A DNA stretch of 64,000 nucleotides, taken from assembly GCA_018881555.1 (NCBI GenBank), contig JACAXG010000007.1, forward strand, positions 820,643 through 884,642, written 5' to 3'. This DNA is from Amblyornis subalaris (lineage: Eukaryota > Chordata > Aves > Passeriformes > Ptilonorhynchidae). The notes below the pieces were generated by a model, which did no database searches, had not been told where the DNA came from, and was given only the letters and a program-made list of their open reading frames with translations. This document shows positions 40,406-52,873 of this stretch, piece after piece. The position numbers and the translations under genes were made by a program. Positions within the stretch are counted from its first letter, which is position 1. Each line of letters begins with the position of its first letter.

Positions 40406-40533
40406 CGCCTGAGGGGGAGAANCCGGCGCGTGCGCGCTGAGCACCCGCGGCGCGCGGGGATGGCGCGCGGCGATGACGCACGCGCTTTTCCCCACGCCGC
40501 CGGCTCCGCGAGCTGCCTCGGCACGGCACCGCC
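40406..40533 (+). promoter_or_regulatory. EXOSC9: EXOSC9 CpG promoter and 5' leader
   Basis: About 130 bases of CpG-rich sequence between the CR1 relic and the EXOSC9 start codon. It carries GCGCGTGCGC at 40426-40435, one mismatch from an NRF1 site, and a CRE-like TGACGCA within gatgacgcacgcg near 40475. There is no TATA box. The start codon context (accgccATGa) is close to the Kozak consensus. CpG richness continues through the first exon to about 40720. Factor assignments are motif-based only. Confidence 0.6.
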
Positions 40534-43500
40534 ATGAAGGCGACGCCGCTCTCCAACTGCGAGCGGCGCTTCCTCCTGCGCGCCATCCANGAGAAGAAGG
40601 TGCGGTGTTGGCATCTCTTTCCCTGCCCCTTTTCACATCCATTTCCCTATCCCCTTCGCCGCCGCCCGGGGAGCGCGGCTGTCTCCGGTAGCGGTCCCCG
40701 CCGCTCCCATCCCATGCCGGGCATGTCGCATTAACCCGGTCCATGTGTGTGTCCTATGTCTGTGTGTTGCCGCAGCGCCTGGACGGGAGGCAATGCTACG
40801 ACTACCGGAACATCCGCGTCTCCTTCGGCGCCGACCGCGGCTGCTGCATCGTGGAGCTGGGCAGGACCAGGTGGGCGCGGGGCTCGGCCGCAGGTTAAGA
40901 CTGAGATTCCCAAAGCTGCCGGAGCAAACAGTGCCAGTGCAGTGTCCCGACTGGTACAGCCTGCAGGGATCCCTGCAAACAGATTTTAACTTCTCAAGCC
41001 TTACGGTCGTGGTAATTCAAGGGTAGGACCGTAAAGGAGAAGTGGGAAAGGGATGGGGGTTCCTTGATGATTATAGTTAGAAATTATTTATGAAATGCAA
41101 AATTACTCGTAATTGTCTCGTCCCTTTATTCACTGATCTCTCATTTTGTATTTTTCCGTAAATCAAACGACCCTTTTTTGCCTGTGGAAAAGTGAAATAT
41201 ATGGACTTANATAAATATTTCGTTACCGTTTCTCATGTGTTCGAGTCAGTTTTTAGTCTTAAAAGACAGGAGTATTTTCTAATTTGTGCATTTGGTTCTT
41301 TCAGTTGTTGATTGGAGTTTGAATATGTATGACAGGCATTGAATGAGAAATCGTCAGGAATGATAGTTACAAACTAAAACCCTAAACACATGCTTTTTTC
41401 TCAAGTGTATATTTTGTTTCTAGTGGCAGGAGATTTTCCTTGTTGCGTTCTGTGACTTGGTGGTTTATTTACCCCGACAGGGTTCTTGCACAGGTCTCGT
41501 GTGAACTTGTTTCCCCCAAGCCCAGTCGGCCCACGGAAGGTGTCCTCTTTTTTAATCTGGAGCTNTCACCCATGGCTGCACCGGGGCTGGAGCCTGGCAG
41601 GTGGGTAGCTGTCTTAAAAGGACTAAACAAGGATGGAATAAAAGTCACTGTAATCATGTTAAGTTTGGGTTAATTTTGTTCCAACAGACAATCTGAGTTA
41701 CTGGTGTCACTGAACAGACTGTTAGAGAGATGCTTGAGAGATTCCAAATGCATTGATACTGAATCTCTCTGCGTTGTTGCTGGTGAAAAGGTAGGAAAAT
41801 CTCCTAGTTTCTTGTGGGTTTAAACTAAAAGATACATTTAATCTGATTTTAAGGCAATCTTTGTCTTGTGTTGGAAAGTAGAGATGCTGATTTTGGTTTA
41901 ATGTAAAGATCCACACATCTGACTTGACAGGTATTTTTAACCTGCATATCTATGTAGGCATTCTGAAGTAGTCGGGACCCTGCACACTCAAATGTTTTTT
42001 CGCAGAATAAGGTTTAAGTTGTACTTAAATATTACACATTTTGTCATAATTAGATTTGGCACAGTGGGTATCTTGGAATAAACCAAGATCTTTCGTCTTA
42101 AGCAAAGACCTGAGGAATAAATGCTGGTTCTTTTTATTGTTCAAGAAAATGAACTTGTTTTGGGAAAAAAAACAGGTTTTGTAGTATCATGTCTCAGCTT
42201 ACCAAGCAGTTTCGTGTTTTCCTCAGGTCTGGCAAATTCGCCTGGACATGCACCTGTTAAACCATGATGGCAACATTACTGATGCTGCCAGCATAGCAGG
42301 GATTGTAGCTCTGTGTCATTTTCGCAGACCAGATGTGTCTGTGCAAGGAGAAGAAGTAACTGTGGTAAGTGTTTGGGTTTTTTTTCAATTTCCTTTAATT
42401 TCTTTGCACAGTATGTCATTTTAGAATTAAATGAGTTTCATAAATAACTGTATTCTGGGCCAATTCCTTTCAAAGTACACTCCTGAGGAGCGTGATCCTG
42501 TCCCCTTGAGTATCCACCACATGCCCATTTGTGTCAGTTTTGCCTTCTTCCATCAAGGGTAAGATTTTGAAGTCTCTCATAACCCCTATAAGGGGTATAA
42601 GTCTTGTATACCCATAGTTACTAACATGTAAACCAACTCCTTTGTTTAATTGCTTTAAGGGTAGTAACTTGCCTCAAACTTCTACTGTTGTCTTATATTT
42701 CAAAACTTGATTCTAGGACCTATTTATTGGTGGATCCAACTGAACGTGAGGAGCGGGTAATGGATGGGCTCCTTGTGATTGCCATGAATAAACACCATGA
42801 AATTTGTACCATCCAGTCCAGTGGAGTGGTTATGTTGGTGCAGGATCAGGTAAACCTTTGCCTTGACCAGTCCTTCGGTGGTGTATAAACTGGTTCATGT
42901 GTTGCACTCTCGATACGGAAATACCCTTGACATCTGGAAGCTAAGAAATCAATTTGTGATTCCTGGGATGTTCTGTAGTTTCAGTTAAAAACATCTTGCT
43001 TTCATGGTAACCTGTTGTTGTCTCTGTAACAAACAGATTCTGAGATGCAGTAAAATAACAGCTGTTAAGGTTGCAGAAATAACAGAACTGATTCAGAAAG
43101 CATTGGAAAATGACCAGAAAGCCAGGTGAGTGTTTTGGGAAGGGATGGAAATGGGTATTTAATGTCAACCTGTAGTTTCAACAGCAAACTGTTTTCACTT
43201 GTATTTGTTTTAAATAGCAAGCATTTGTATATTTGAACTTGAAAAGAGGAACCATTTTTGGGTTATCCTGAAATAATATCTGTTGCTGAATGATTAGGAA
43301 AGAAGGTGGGAAGTTTGGCTTCGCAGAATCCATACCCAACCAAAGGATCACTGCCTTCAAAATGGAGAGTGCTGCAGTGGACACCAACAACGTGGAAGAG
43401 CAAGCTGGAGAAATCATTGCTAAAGCTGACCCTCCTGCCGAGGTGTATCTTTTNCAGGGTATTATTCAGGGGAAAACCAGGCCTCCCATCCTCTGTGCTA

Positions 43501-44969
43501 ACACTGCTCCAAGCTGAACACACGCCTAAGATTCCTCACAGCTTAGGTAGTCATATAGCCTTCATCATCATCATCATGATCATCATACTCGTTTTGGTTC
43601 TCTCTGCTTTTAGGAAACTTAATTCCTTGCCTAAAGTGCAAAGCTGAAGTTAGAACTGTGATTATTACAGTAACTGGAGAAGTGGCACTTTGAATTCCCC
43701 TTTAGGGCTGTTCTCCCCTCATCTTAAAAAACACCTGGTTTGCTGTCAGAATACAAAAAGGTTTACCAGCACACCAAGATTTTTCTTAACGCCTGCAGTT
43801 TTGCCAATCCAATATTGCACAGTCCTGGGACAGCCCAAATCGGGGAAGGAATAGAGAGCTCCTGGGGAGACCTTGAAGAATCTGAGAAGGAAGAAGCAGC
43901 AGAAGAGGAAGGTGAAAGTGAGGAAGCTGCTTTTGAATGTCACAAGGAGGAAACTGAGGATACAAGTACAATGAGGGAAACTAAGAATGGTAGGTATTTG
44001 TTTTTCTTGATGTCAGATATTATATCTCTTTATTAAACAGTCTAGAATTAAAATGGGAAAGGTCCTAGGAAGAAAGAACCATTGTAGCCACTTTATGCTT
44101 TCGCTAATTCCACTTGGTCTGATCACTTCTCTTCAGAACTTGATTTCTGTAGTATAGGCAGGTCTCCAAATGAATCCCTAGTGCCTCTGAATTTCTTTAA
44201 AAATGCTGTGGTGATTAATTACAGGAGTTGTTTGTAAAAAACTGATCACCAGTTTGGGGTTGGTGGGGTTGTCTGTTTTTGCAGATGAACCTATTGTACT
44301 GTCAGACAGCGAAGAGGAAGAAGTTGTCATTCTGGAACCACAGGAGCTACCAAGGAAAACAAGGTACCCAACGTGAAATTAGGAGGGGAAAGGAGTTTGT
44401 AGGGAGTATTTCCAGGAAAGACAGGATTTTGGCAAGGCCAAGAAAGGTTTCAGTTGATCAAAGGGGATACAGGTATAACAGAGCAAGGAAGTTCAAATCT
44501 AGGCTTGTTCACTCCTATCCTGGGAGGCCAGAGCCTGCCTGGCCTGCAGCTCTTTGAAATGTTTATGGCCATTTTACTCATCTTAATCCTTCCAAAGGGA
44601 GTGAGAGCATAAAAGTGGATCTCAGTCAGTAGCTCCTTAGAGATGCTGCAGAGATTTATGTGCTACACTAGAGCTAAGATTAAGTTTTACCTCCAAGAAG
44701 TGAGATTTGCTGCTGCCTCTCTGCACTAGCCATGGAAACCCTTGTTTTTAGTGCACTACCTAAAAATTAACTTAGAATTTGGCACCAAGCTTGGTGGGAG
44801 GTGTCCCACTTAGGGATAATCAGCCTGTGTTCTTTTGGAATAGTAAAACTGTTCCATTTCTCTGATTCAACTGTTGTTTGCTGACAGAACACAGACCAGC
44901 TCCAAACAAGAAACTACAAGTAAGAAAGCATTTAACAAAAGGAGAAGGAAGAAGAAAGCTTCTCATTAA
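40534..44969 (+). CDS. EXOSC9: Exosome component 9 (Rrp45 / PM-Scl-75)
   Basis: RNase PH-like but catalytically inert subunit of the six-subunit ring of the RNA exosome, acting in nuclear and cytoplasmic 3'-5' RNA processing and decay. Coding exons: 40534-40599, 40776-40870, 41481-41600, 41688-41790, 42227-42364, 42476-42558, 42717-42849, 43037-43125, 43298-43444, 43799-43989, 44285-44363 and 44888-44969. They join in phase into 441 residues (human 439). The N-terminus MKATPLSNCERRFLLRAI and core strings such as LNHDGN, CHFRRPDVSVQG and KEGGKFGFAES identify the gene. The first 280 or so residues are the RNase PH-like fold. An acidic tail follows, with IVLSDSEEEE (SUMO-interacting or CK2-type) and a basic end (KRRRKKK) that looks like a nuclear signal. 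Exon 9 must end at 43444, not at the adjacent GT at 43443, to keep frame. N bases fall in codon 19 (CAN, His or Gln) and codon 82 (CTN, Leu). Confidence 0.97.
43563..43586 (+). repeat. EXOSC9: (CAT)n microsatellite in EXOSC9 intron 9
   Basis: Five CAT units, one GAT and two further CAT units in the intron between the exons ending at 43444 and starting at 43799. No function is apparent. Confidence 0.85.
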
Positions 44970-45122
44970 AGCCGTCATCCCTCCTGCTGGAATGTTGTAT
45001 AATATGGATTTTGGTCTATTATTACTGAGCTTATTTTTGTAGATAATTTTATGTCCTCTACTTCCCCCTTCCTACCTGGTTCTGCTTTTATGTATATGTT
45101 AAAACTACTGTACACAGATTTA

Positions 45123-45128
45123 AATAAA
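45123..45128 (+). terminator. EXOSC9: EXOSC9 poly(A) signal AATAAA
   Basis: Canonical AATAAA 154 bases after the EXOSC9 stop codon, followed within 25 bases by T/G-containing sequence. It implies a short 3' UTR of about 180 bases. Confidence 0.75.
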
Positions 45129-45149
45129 AAAATGTTGCCTGTAACTGAA

Positions 45150-47249
45150 ACTCCATGGTTGGCATACCAGCTGCAGCAAAACCTTACCTAGTTCAGCTTT
45201 TTTCACAAGGGAAAATTATGTGCCATGATTAAAACCTTCTTGACCCTGTCACTCTACACCTTAATTTTTATTCAAGCTGCTTTGTATAAAAATCACCAGA
45301 AATGCATGAACTTGACAAATTAGCACAGAACTTCAGCAATGGAGTTTCTTAAAAAGTTTAATTAAATATTACATGCAACGGACAGGAATGCTTCTTGAAC
45401 TATAGGCAAAGAGTTATGCTCTGAATTTAGGATTGGGCAAAACAAAGAGACAAGGAGGGTTCCAAAATATCTGATCTGAGCACTTTGTTTGAAAACAGGT
45501 GACATTGGCAACACACACATATTTACAGAGTGAAGTAGGGCTATTTTACACGTGACCTCAGGATTGCATGAACTGTGAATGGAGAGAAGTTACTGTTGCA
45601 AAAGTGACGTTCCCCAAATCAGGTTAAGAACTTAATGTAAAAAAAAAAGTAAAATTGCTCCCAGCCAGGCAAAGCTTTAATCAAGTTGTGCTCTTTCAGG
45701 AAGGGCCCAACACACAAAACCTCTCTTCTCCAGGAGCTAAACCAGTGCATTTTCTTAGTGTCGGTTCTTCCAACCCAAAGTCACTGTCCTGAGTACAAAN
45801 AGGGGTGAAGATGCAGTTCCTTCTTGATTCTGTAGTACCACAAGACTATGAACTTCTTCAGAAAAAAGAACAGTGTTTTTTGCACTGCTGTTTCCCTCTT
45901 CTTCACATATGACATCTCATCCCTACATTCCTTAGAGCCTTTAGTTGGAAAGGACTAGAAGTTAAAGTGGGTAGGCTTAACAGTAGTACGGTACAACCTG
46001 GGATATTTTGTTCAAAGCTCAGAAGCAAATGCTGGAGTTGTCCCATGTTAACTCTGGAAAATGAGAAGGTGGAAGAAAATAGTACTTAATTGCAACAGCA
46101 AGAGCTGCCAGTGAGGAAGAAGGGACATTTTTGTGCTGGGCAGAGATGGCAGCCCATGACTGAAGCTTTTTTGTTGGGCTGCAGAGGAAGTCATGTTGAT
46201 AATGGTGAAAGTAAAGCTCAGGGAGCACGGAAGAATTTTTCTCTGTGCTAGGGGAACAGTAACAGAACAAGTTCCATTGAAATTAGAACACAGCTCTTAA
46301 TTAAGCACTAAAATAATACTAAGACTCACTGAAGTCCTTCCACCTAAGTACTGCTACTTGCTCTTTTCTGGGGAAAATAATTGATAAGATTCTTTTAAAT
46401 TACCCCTCTTCCAGTGTTCATATTTCTCAGTGGTCTTGGAATACACCACAAAAAGGAAGGGGAAGGCAGAACCCAGATTCCCAGGAAGAGCACTCTGGCC
46501 TGTTATCTTCAAATAATAGTTGCCAGTCAGCATTGCCAGTTATTCTTCCAAGGTCACAAACAGCGAAAAACACATTCCTCTATCTATAAACTCCCTCTCC
46601 TGCAAGGTTAAAGTGTTTCCAACCCTAAGCACCAGACATGATACACTGCACAGGTTGTCGCCAGTTAGTTTCAGCGTTTTCAGTGGCAGCCTACTGAAAT
46701 TGATCTAAATTAATCCTGCTGGCCAATGAAATATGGTTCTTCATTAAACATTAGAATATGCTTAAAAGTCCAAGTGCATCCTAAGAAGCTCAGATTGGCT
46801 GAAAAGGCCTCTTCTGCTGCATATTTTGACCAGATTTTAGACCATTACTGGACTCGATTGGTTTCTGTAATTAAGGTGGTTTCAGGCAAGGCTCAGACTG
46901 CGGCACAAGAGTGAGGGCAGAGCAGTAAGTTTGTAGTTACTGAGATGAGACACAGAGTTGTCTCTCATTAACGCGTGCTTCTCAGCCTGACACAGGGCTG
47001 ATGATTTAAAAAAAGTTATTTTAAATAGCCCACACTCAAACAGCTGTTGGACATCCGGAAGGAGTTCATACTGCTGGGTGCCCAGATAACCAGACAGTGT
47101 TGAATCAACTTCAAGTCAAAGAGGCACAGGCTTCACAGGGCAGCCCTTGCCAAAAGGATTTAGAGATGAGTGCCAGTTTAAGATGGCAGTACTACCCCTC
47201 AGTGATTTTAAGCTATTGGCAAGACCACTAACATCAGATACAAAAACTG
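45150..47249. other. Intergenic gap between convergent EXOSC9 and CCNA2
   Basis: About 2.1 kb between the probable transcript ends of two genes pointing at each other. It is unremarkable AT-rich sequence without recognised genes or repeats. Part of it may be 3' UTR if CCNA2 uses a more distal poly(A) site than the one suggested at 47250. Confidence 0.5.
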
Positions 47250-47255
47250 TTTATT
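47250..47255 (-). terminator. CCNA2: Candidate CCNA2 poly(A) signal (AATAAA)
   Basis: Plus-strand tttatt gives AATAAA on the minus strand about 1.1 kb beyond the CCNA2 stop, which is reasonable for the long cyclin A2 3' UTR. Nearer ATTAAA variants (for example 47581-47586) could also be used. Confidence 0.4.
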
Positions 47256-48381
47256 AGCCAACCTGGAAATGGCTTAATTCAGCCTGCTTCCATGCACTCC
47301 CTGCTTTACATGCAAACAACAGCAGGTACAGGGCAGCATCACTCCACTTACACAGGTTGAAGGTAAACATCCACTTGATCTAATGCTGATTATATGCCAG
47401 TTTGCTCGTGTAACAGTTCCAGAACTAAGGAAAAATATGGCACATTTTTGCTGCGTGCCACAGAGAAGCCCTTCCCAAGTAGGAGGGGTGTACAGAATTC
47501 ACACTGCTCTGCATGCAGCCCATCCATGACAAAAGACATTCCCTCCTCTTGAGGGCACAGAGCAGTTCTCCCTCCTGCAGTTTAATCCCTCCACCACCCC
47601 TAAAGAGGTACAAGATAAGCAGACCGAGGACTAATTTTTTTAGTAGGTAGCATTGGACTTNCAGGACAGCCAACATCAGTGGGAACTCCACGGGTTTAAA
47701 TTAGTATCAGTTTTGACACTTGGACTAGAAAATACCTATAGTAAGACCATTTCCTACATAGTGGAAGCGAGAGGTATGAACTTGTGTAGGAGTTTTAACT
47801 GTGCAGTCCCTGCAGCAGAGCATTCAGCCTGTAACCTGATGAAGATCTGGCACTACATTATGTAGCAATTGGGGCACATCCTAAAGAGCCTCGTGAGCGG
47901 CTTCCAGCAAGGAGTTCTCCTCACGGCCATAGAGTTTCTTCCAGTATTACAGCCATTAAGGCACATTTTGGATCTATGCTAAGTCTCAGTTTAAACTAGA
48001 CAGTATAAAAATGCTACAAATACTGCTGTGGAGTCCAAGCCTTTCTTACCCAGAAAGAGCAAAAGCCCTACTTTAATAATGCACTGCTAATATTAACGTT
48101 TAGTCTATAATTAGATGAGCAGTCTCAGACTTCACGTGGTCTGCATGGTTAATTCTGTGCCTGAAGAGAACATTTTGATAAAAACACAGCTAAAACTCTN
48201 AACAAGATTGCATGTACAAAAGATTTACATTAAAACCACATAAAACTAAACTTCATAATTGAAGTCATCAAAGCCTGTATTCATATTCTGAGTGATCGTA
48301 TCTAGAATTCTGAACCATGTTTAAAACTGTACATCACTTCCTGGTAATATACATCCCTTAAAAAGATCAGTCTCTTGATTA

Positions 48382-51300
48382 TTACAATAAGTTTAGTGTG
48401 TCAGGTGGGTCAATGAGCGATACTCCATGGTACCTAGAGAGGGAAAAAAAGAGGCAGGATGTCATCTTGCTCAAGTGCTCTCTGCCATAAAGAGCAGCAT
48501 AACTGCAGCAAAGCACATTTCCCACCAGGCAGGAAACATTCTGGGGCTNGTTGGCTGTCATGCCCACACAGATTTTTGGGAGCATTAGGTATCACTAACT
48601 GTAGGAACGTCAAGAAAATTCCTCCAGTTTCTACCAGACAGCTCAGGCAGCAATGGAACACCAAATATTGCTCAACAAACCACTGTGCAAAAACCTGGGG
48701 AGTGCTGTCACCATTTCACTGAGGGGTTGGATTTAGTTACTGCAGTCTGCCTGAAGACTCAAAAGATACATCCCACACCCACACCCTGCCAAGCAGGTAT
48801 GTGTTAGGACAACTCAGGCGTAACACCCCTGCTTCTGGTAACACCTCCTCAGATACTCACTTGGTACTCTTGTACTTTTCCCTTATGGACTGTTGTGTGT
48901 GCTGGGCTGCTTTGAGGTAGGTGTTGTGTAGGTCTATGAGGCAAGGCTTGATATCTTCAAGGGTATAGCCAGTTACTTTGCACAGGGATTCAGGCTGAGG
49001 GGAAAAAAGAAAGGGAGAGGAACATTTTAATGTTTCTGCTTGCTTGAGCTGATGACCACTGGTGGAGTTTTTAGCTTCCTGTTGAAGCTGTTGTTTAACC
49101 CCCATCCCGTTTTTGAAATGCCATATGGGGCAAGCCCTAATTAACAGCCTAGGAGCACAAGGGGGCTGCAATTCCTGCAGTCCAGCCCCAGCATTCAGGA
49201 CTGTGTACAAATACACTCAACACACACGGAGGTGTGTGTGAAGGCTCACGTTTGAGTGCTACGTACCCAGGTTTGTCCAGTGAGTGTGTAGCCTGCCAGA
49301 AGAAATGCTGCAGCAGCAATAACTGATGGCAAGTATTTCAGGTAAGGATCAGCATCAATTAGACTCAGCTCCCCGAGGTACTGCAAGAGAAATGAGACAG
49401 GGAATCATCTACTTCCAAAAGTTAACAGCTGCACTACAACCCTAATTCAAGCTTCCAATGCTGCCATCAGTTGGAGGAACAGCTTTTCCTGGTTTCCACT
49501 TACTTTCGCCTTTAGCATCTCCTGCTAGCTACTGTCAAACAGCATTCCCAGCACATGATTTTCCAGCAGATATTTAGGGNTATATAAGAACTAGAGGGAA
49601 GAGGGTAGTCAGGTCTGACCTTTGCACAATGAGACAAAGGCTGCTGTTCAGGAGGTCTGATACCTACCATACAGCTAGGATTTATTATAACTTTAGCTGA
49701 AATGTTATCTGTGCTCTGCTCTAGAAATTAGCCTCTGGATTTAAAGCTTGCTGCTTGTTGAGGGGAAAACCAAAACAAAAGTCCTTTTTAGCCAAAGTGT
49801 GTGTGGGGGGGTAGGTGTGGCAGTTTTAGATAAGAGAAGGCAACATCTATCTAGCAATGCAANGACACCCAATTTAAAGTTCATTAATCTCTGCCTGCTC
49901 TCAGTAAGTGTGCATGCTTGAGCCAGGCCAAGTGCCAGCCTCTGATANGAATGGAGTATCTCAAAACAGTGAGTGGCAATACAAGGGCCAGTTGCCAGCA
50001 GTGGGGCACCACTTCTGGAGGAGCACACTTCATACTGTGTGTACATATAATATACGTACATGTTTAATAGATATCTGCACTAGAATATCTCCAATTACAT
50101 GGGCTGAGCTAGTAATTCTTACTCACCATTGACAGGCTCTCCACTTTAGCATCTGTCTGCTGGTGTAGGAAGTACTGGGTGAGGAACTGGTTGATTGTTG
50201 GAGCTGCCAAGTCAAATGACAAAACCTTCAAAATTAAGTGCTCCATCCTTAGGACCTGCTTTTTGGTGTAGGTGTCGTCTGTGATGTAGACAAACTCGGC
50301 TACTTCAGGAGGGTAGATCTCTTCAAACTTTCTGCCAGGAGAAATGTTTATGAGTAAATAATTGAGTACTAGAGAAGCAGATAACCACGAACAGTTAATG
50401 AAATGCTCGTAGTAGCTGGGCACTGGTACCAAACAAGTTTGCTGCACTTGGTTCAGTAGCACTTGAATCAGCAGAATTTGGAATTAGAGAGCTACAACAG
50501 CACGATAATTTAGGACTAAGGAATATTGGACTTGGAGCTACTGAAATTCCAGAATAACCCACTGAACTAGCAATTGATGTAAGCAAAACTTTCTTTTCAG
50601 ATGCCTTATGCATGTTCCCTCAAATACTGTTTAGATGCCTGCTGCTGCAGCTGGAAATAACAAATCCTCACTCTAGGGCAATCTACAGAGATAAGTGCCA
50701 AGCTTTTAGGTGGATAACTCCTGAATTTTATTCTACTGTGAAGCCCTCCCCAGTCAGTCCTGCTATAGGCAACAAAACAGCGACAGCCACAAGATTTTCA
50801 TCTGTATGAGACCAGCAGGTGGAACTGGAAATGAAGCAATTTCACTTACGATGCGAGCAGCATAGCTGCAGTACCCACAAGCTGAAGTTTTCCTCTCAAA
50901 ACAGACATTGAAGAAAGAAACCTATCAATGTAATTTACAGCTAAGTGCAGGGTTTCATTCTGTAATTTGTATTCTTCTCCAACTTCCACCAGCCAGTCCA
51001 CAAGTATAGCCCGCATGTTGTTTGTGATATCAGGTTGCTTCCTCATGTAACCTATTTTGGGCTTGCATTTCACCTGTAGGTTTAGACGACAGACAAAGCT
51101 GAGTTTAGACCAAGTGCTGGTAGGGAAGCAACTGTTTAAGCTCAATTTATCACAGTTTAAACAAATCAGAAGTAAACACTGGTAGGTTTAGGATCAGCAA
51201 GTTCTATTTCTGTAATCTTGCTTTCCAGCTTGTGCATGGCATAATCAACTTTATCACAATAAGCCAGTCTCGTGCTCTTATTTCTCCCTTTTTAGCAAGC

Positions 51301-52549
51301 TTTAATTTAGTCACTGTAGTAGTAACTCATGTTTAGATGCATTTCTCCACCCCAAACTCTTCCCCCATAAGCTGTATGGAAATAAGAGACAGCAGCTCAC
51401 CTCCATTTCCCTCAGGTACGTATGGATTTCACTGATATAGTCGGGCACGTTATTAACATTTGATGCTTTCTCTTCTGTTTCTGACGTTATTGAAATATCC
51501 ATAATACTTGGAGAATCTAAGCAGAGGATAACCATGTTAAAACAGGCATCAGACCACTCCCTCACAGCACAGGGAACCTTGTGCAGGCTAACTCAATGGA
51601 CTGGGAGTTGAAGAGGCTTTACGGAAGTCAAATGTTATGGCAACAGGGAAGTTTCCCCTTCCCCTTTCTCTTCTTCTTGCTAAGAGTGAAGGGATGGAAA
51701 ACTGTCTTGCAATTATGTAGTGCCCAGTGCATCCTGTGCTACCTTGTTACATAGATGCGGATCCTGCAAGCTTAGATTGTAGTTTAAAACAGGGCTGGGG
51801 TACCAGAGCTTTTTGTGGACTGCAGAAGTGGATCACAGGGAAATCAGCCCTCAGGCATTCACACACGTACTACAGAAGATGGATCTGGCAGTTTCCACTT
51901 TTCACATGCTGGTAAGAGCTCAAAACACTGGCACCACTACAGGGTACTACTGCCTGGGAGAAAAGCCTATTACATCTCGGGATCTGCCTGGGTAAAGTCC
52001 CTTCTAATAGTCCCTTCTGTAATAGTAGCAAAGGGCGAGGCTTTATGGGTTGCTCTCGTCTGCAGTCTGGCTTCTCTCCTGAGGTACTGATAGTTAAAGT
52101 TATGGAGTATAAATCTACCTAAAAGAGCAGGGGATAAGAACACAGAGGCTCAGCTGGACTGAAGAGCTGTTGTATCATGGTGGCAGGCTCAAAGGAACCA
52201 AACCAGTCCGTGTCCCAAACCGCTTCAGGACCCACAGCCCTCCAGTTCGCTCTGGAGATNATTCCCTGGGTGAATTCCTCCACGCTTCCCGGGGGAAGGG
52301 CCCTGAGGAGGGAGCAGGTGGGACGTGGCCTGCAGGGCGCCCCAGGGCCGGGCAGCGCTGCCCTGCCGGGGGTGTCACGTACCGAAGCTCAGCTCCATGG
52401 CGTTGCCCAGGGGGGCCAGAGGCCGCCGCTCCCCCAGGGCACTCACGGCCGCTCGCAGCCCCAGCGCCGCCTCCTCCTTCTGCTCCGCCGGGACGCCCCG
52501 CCGCCGCCGCGGCTCCCGCTCCCCATCGGGCTCGTCCACATGGATGGAG

Positions 52550-52581
<32 letters not shown>

Positions 52582-52873
52582 CCCGGCCGCCGCTCCATGG
52601 CCCTCGCAGCCGCCCCGCGCCGCCTGTGGGGAGAGCGGCCCTCAGCGCCCGGCGCCTGACAGCTCCCGCCGCGCCAAACCCGCGCCCCCCGTCCCGGCAC
52701 GTCCCGGCGCGTCCCTCCGCTCCCGCCCTCACCTGCAGCGGGACCCCGGCGCGCGGCTGCGTCCCCCGCAGCAGCCCCAGCGCCACGCGGGTGCCGGCGG
52801 CGGGCGGCGGCGGCGCTGCTTTGCCGACCGCCGGCGGGGGCACGTTCTCCTGGTTCTCCTGCTCCGCCAGCAT
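48382..52873 (-). CDS. CCNA2: Cyclin A2
   Basis: Regulatory subunit of CDK2 and CDK1 in S and G2/M, nuclear, destroyed in prometaphase. Coding exons: 52733-52873, 52383-52623, 51401-51516, 50850-51073, 50127-50331, 49267-49380, 48861-48994 and 48382-48433, all in phase, giving 408 residues (chicken about 395). Visible elements are the [14 protein letters not shown] start, a destruction box R29-V-A-L32, a polyglutamine run at 64-70 and, right after it, the ABBA-type motif FSIHVDE (72-78) used for Cdc20/BubR1 binding. The hydrophobic patch MRAIL is at 186-190 with Trp193, followed by [20 protein letters not shown] of the first cyclin box and [19 protein letters not shown]. The second cyclin fold ends in [18 protein letters not shown]. 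The start is the first ATG of the GC-rich exon and matches the chicken N-terminus. The N-terminal region is low-complexity and lineage-variable; the cyclin boxes are almost unchanged. Confidence 0.97.
52555..52575 (-). repeat. CCNA2: (CAG)7 coding repeat in CCNA2
   Basis: Seven CAG codons in the second coding exon, preceded by CAG GAG, encode glutamines 64-70 directly before the ABBA-type motif. Chicken cyclin A2, as I recall it, has a shorter glutamine run here and human has none, so length is likely to vary. Confidence 0.88.

Noticed and set aside
43298..43442. EXOSC9 exon 9 ending at GAG with donor GTGTAT
   Set aside because: This end leaves the next exon out of frame. Ending two bases later gives Glu-Val-Phe-Ala-Asn-Pro, which aligns with the human sequence.
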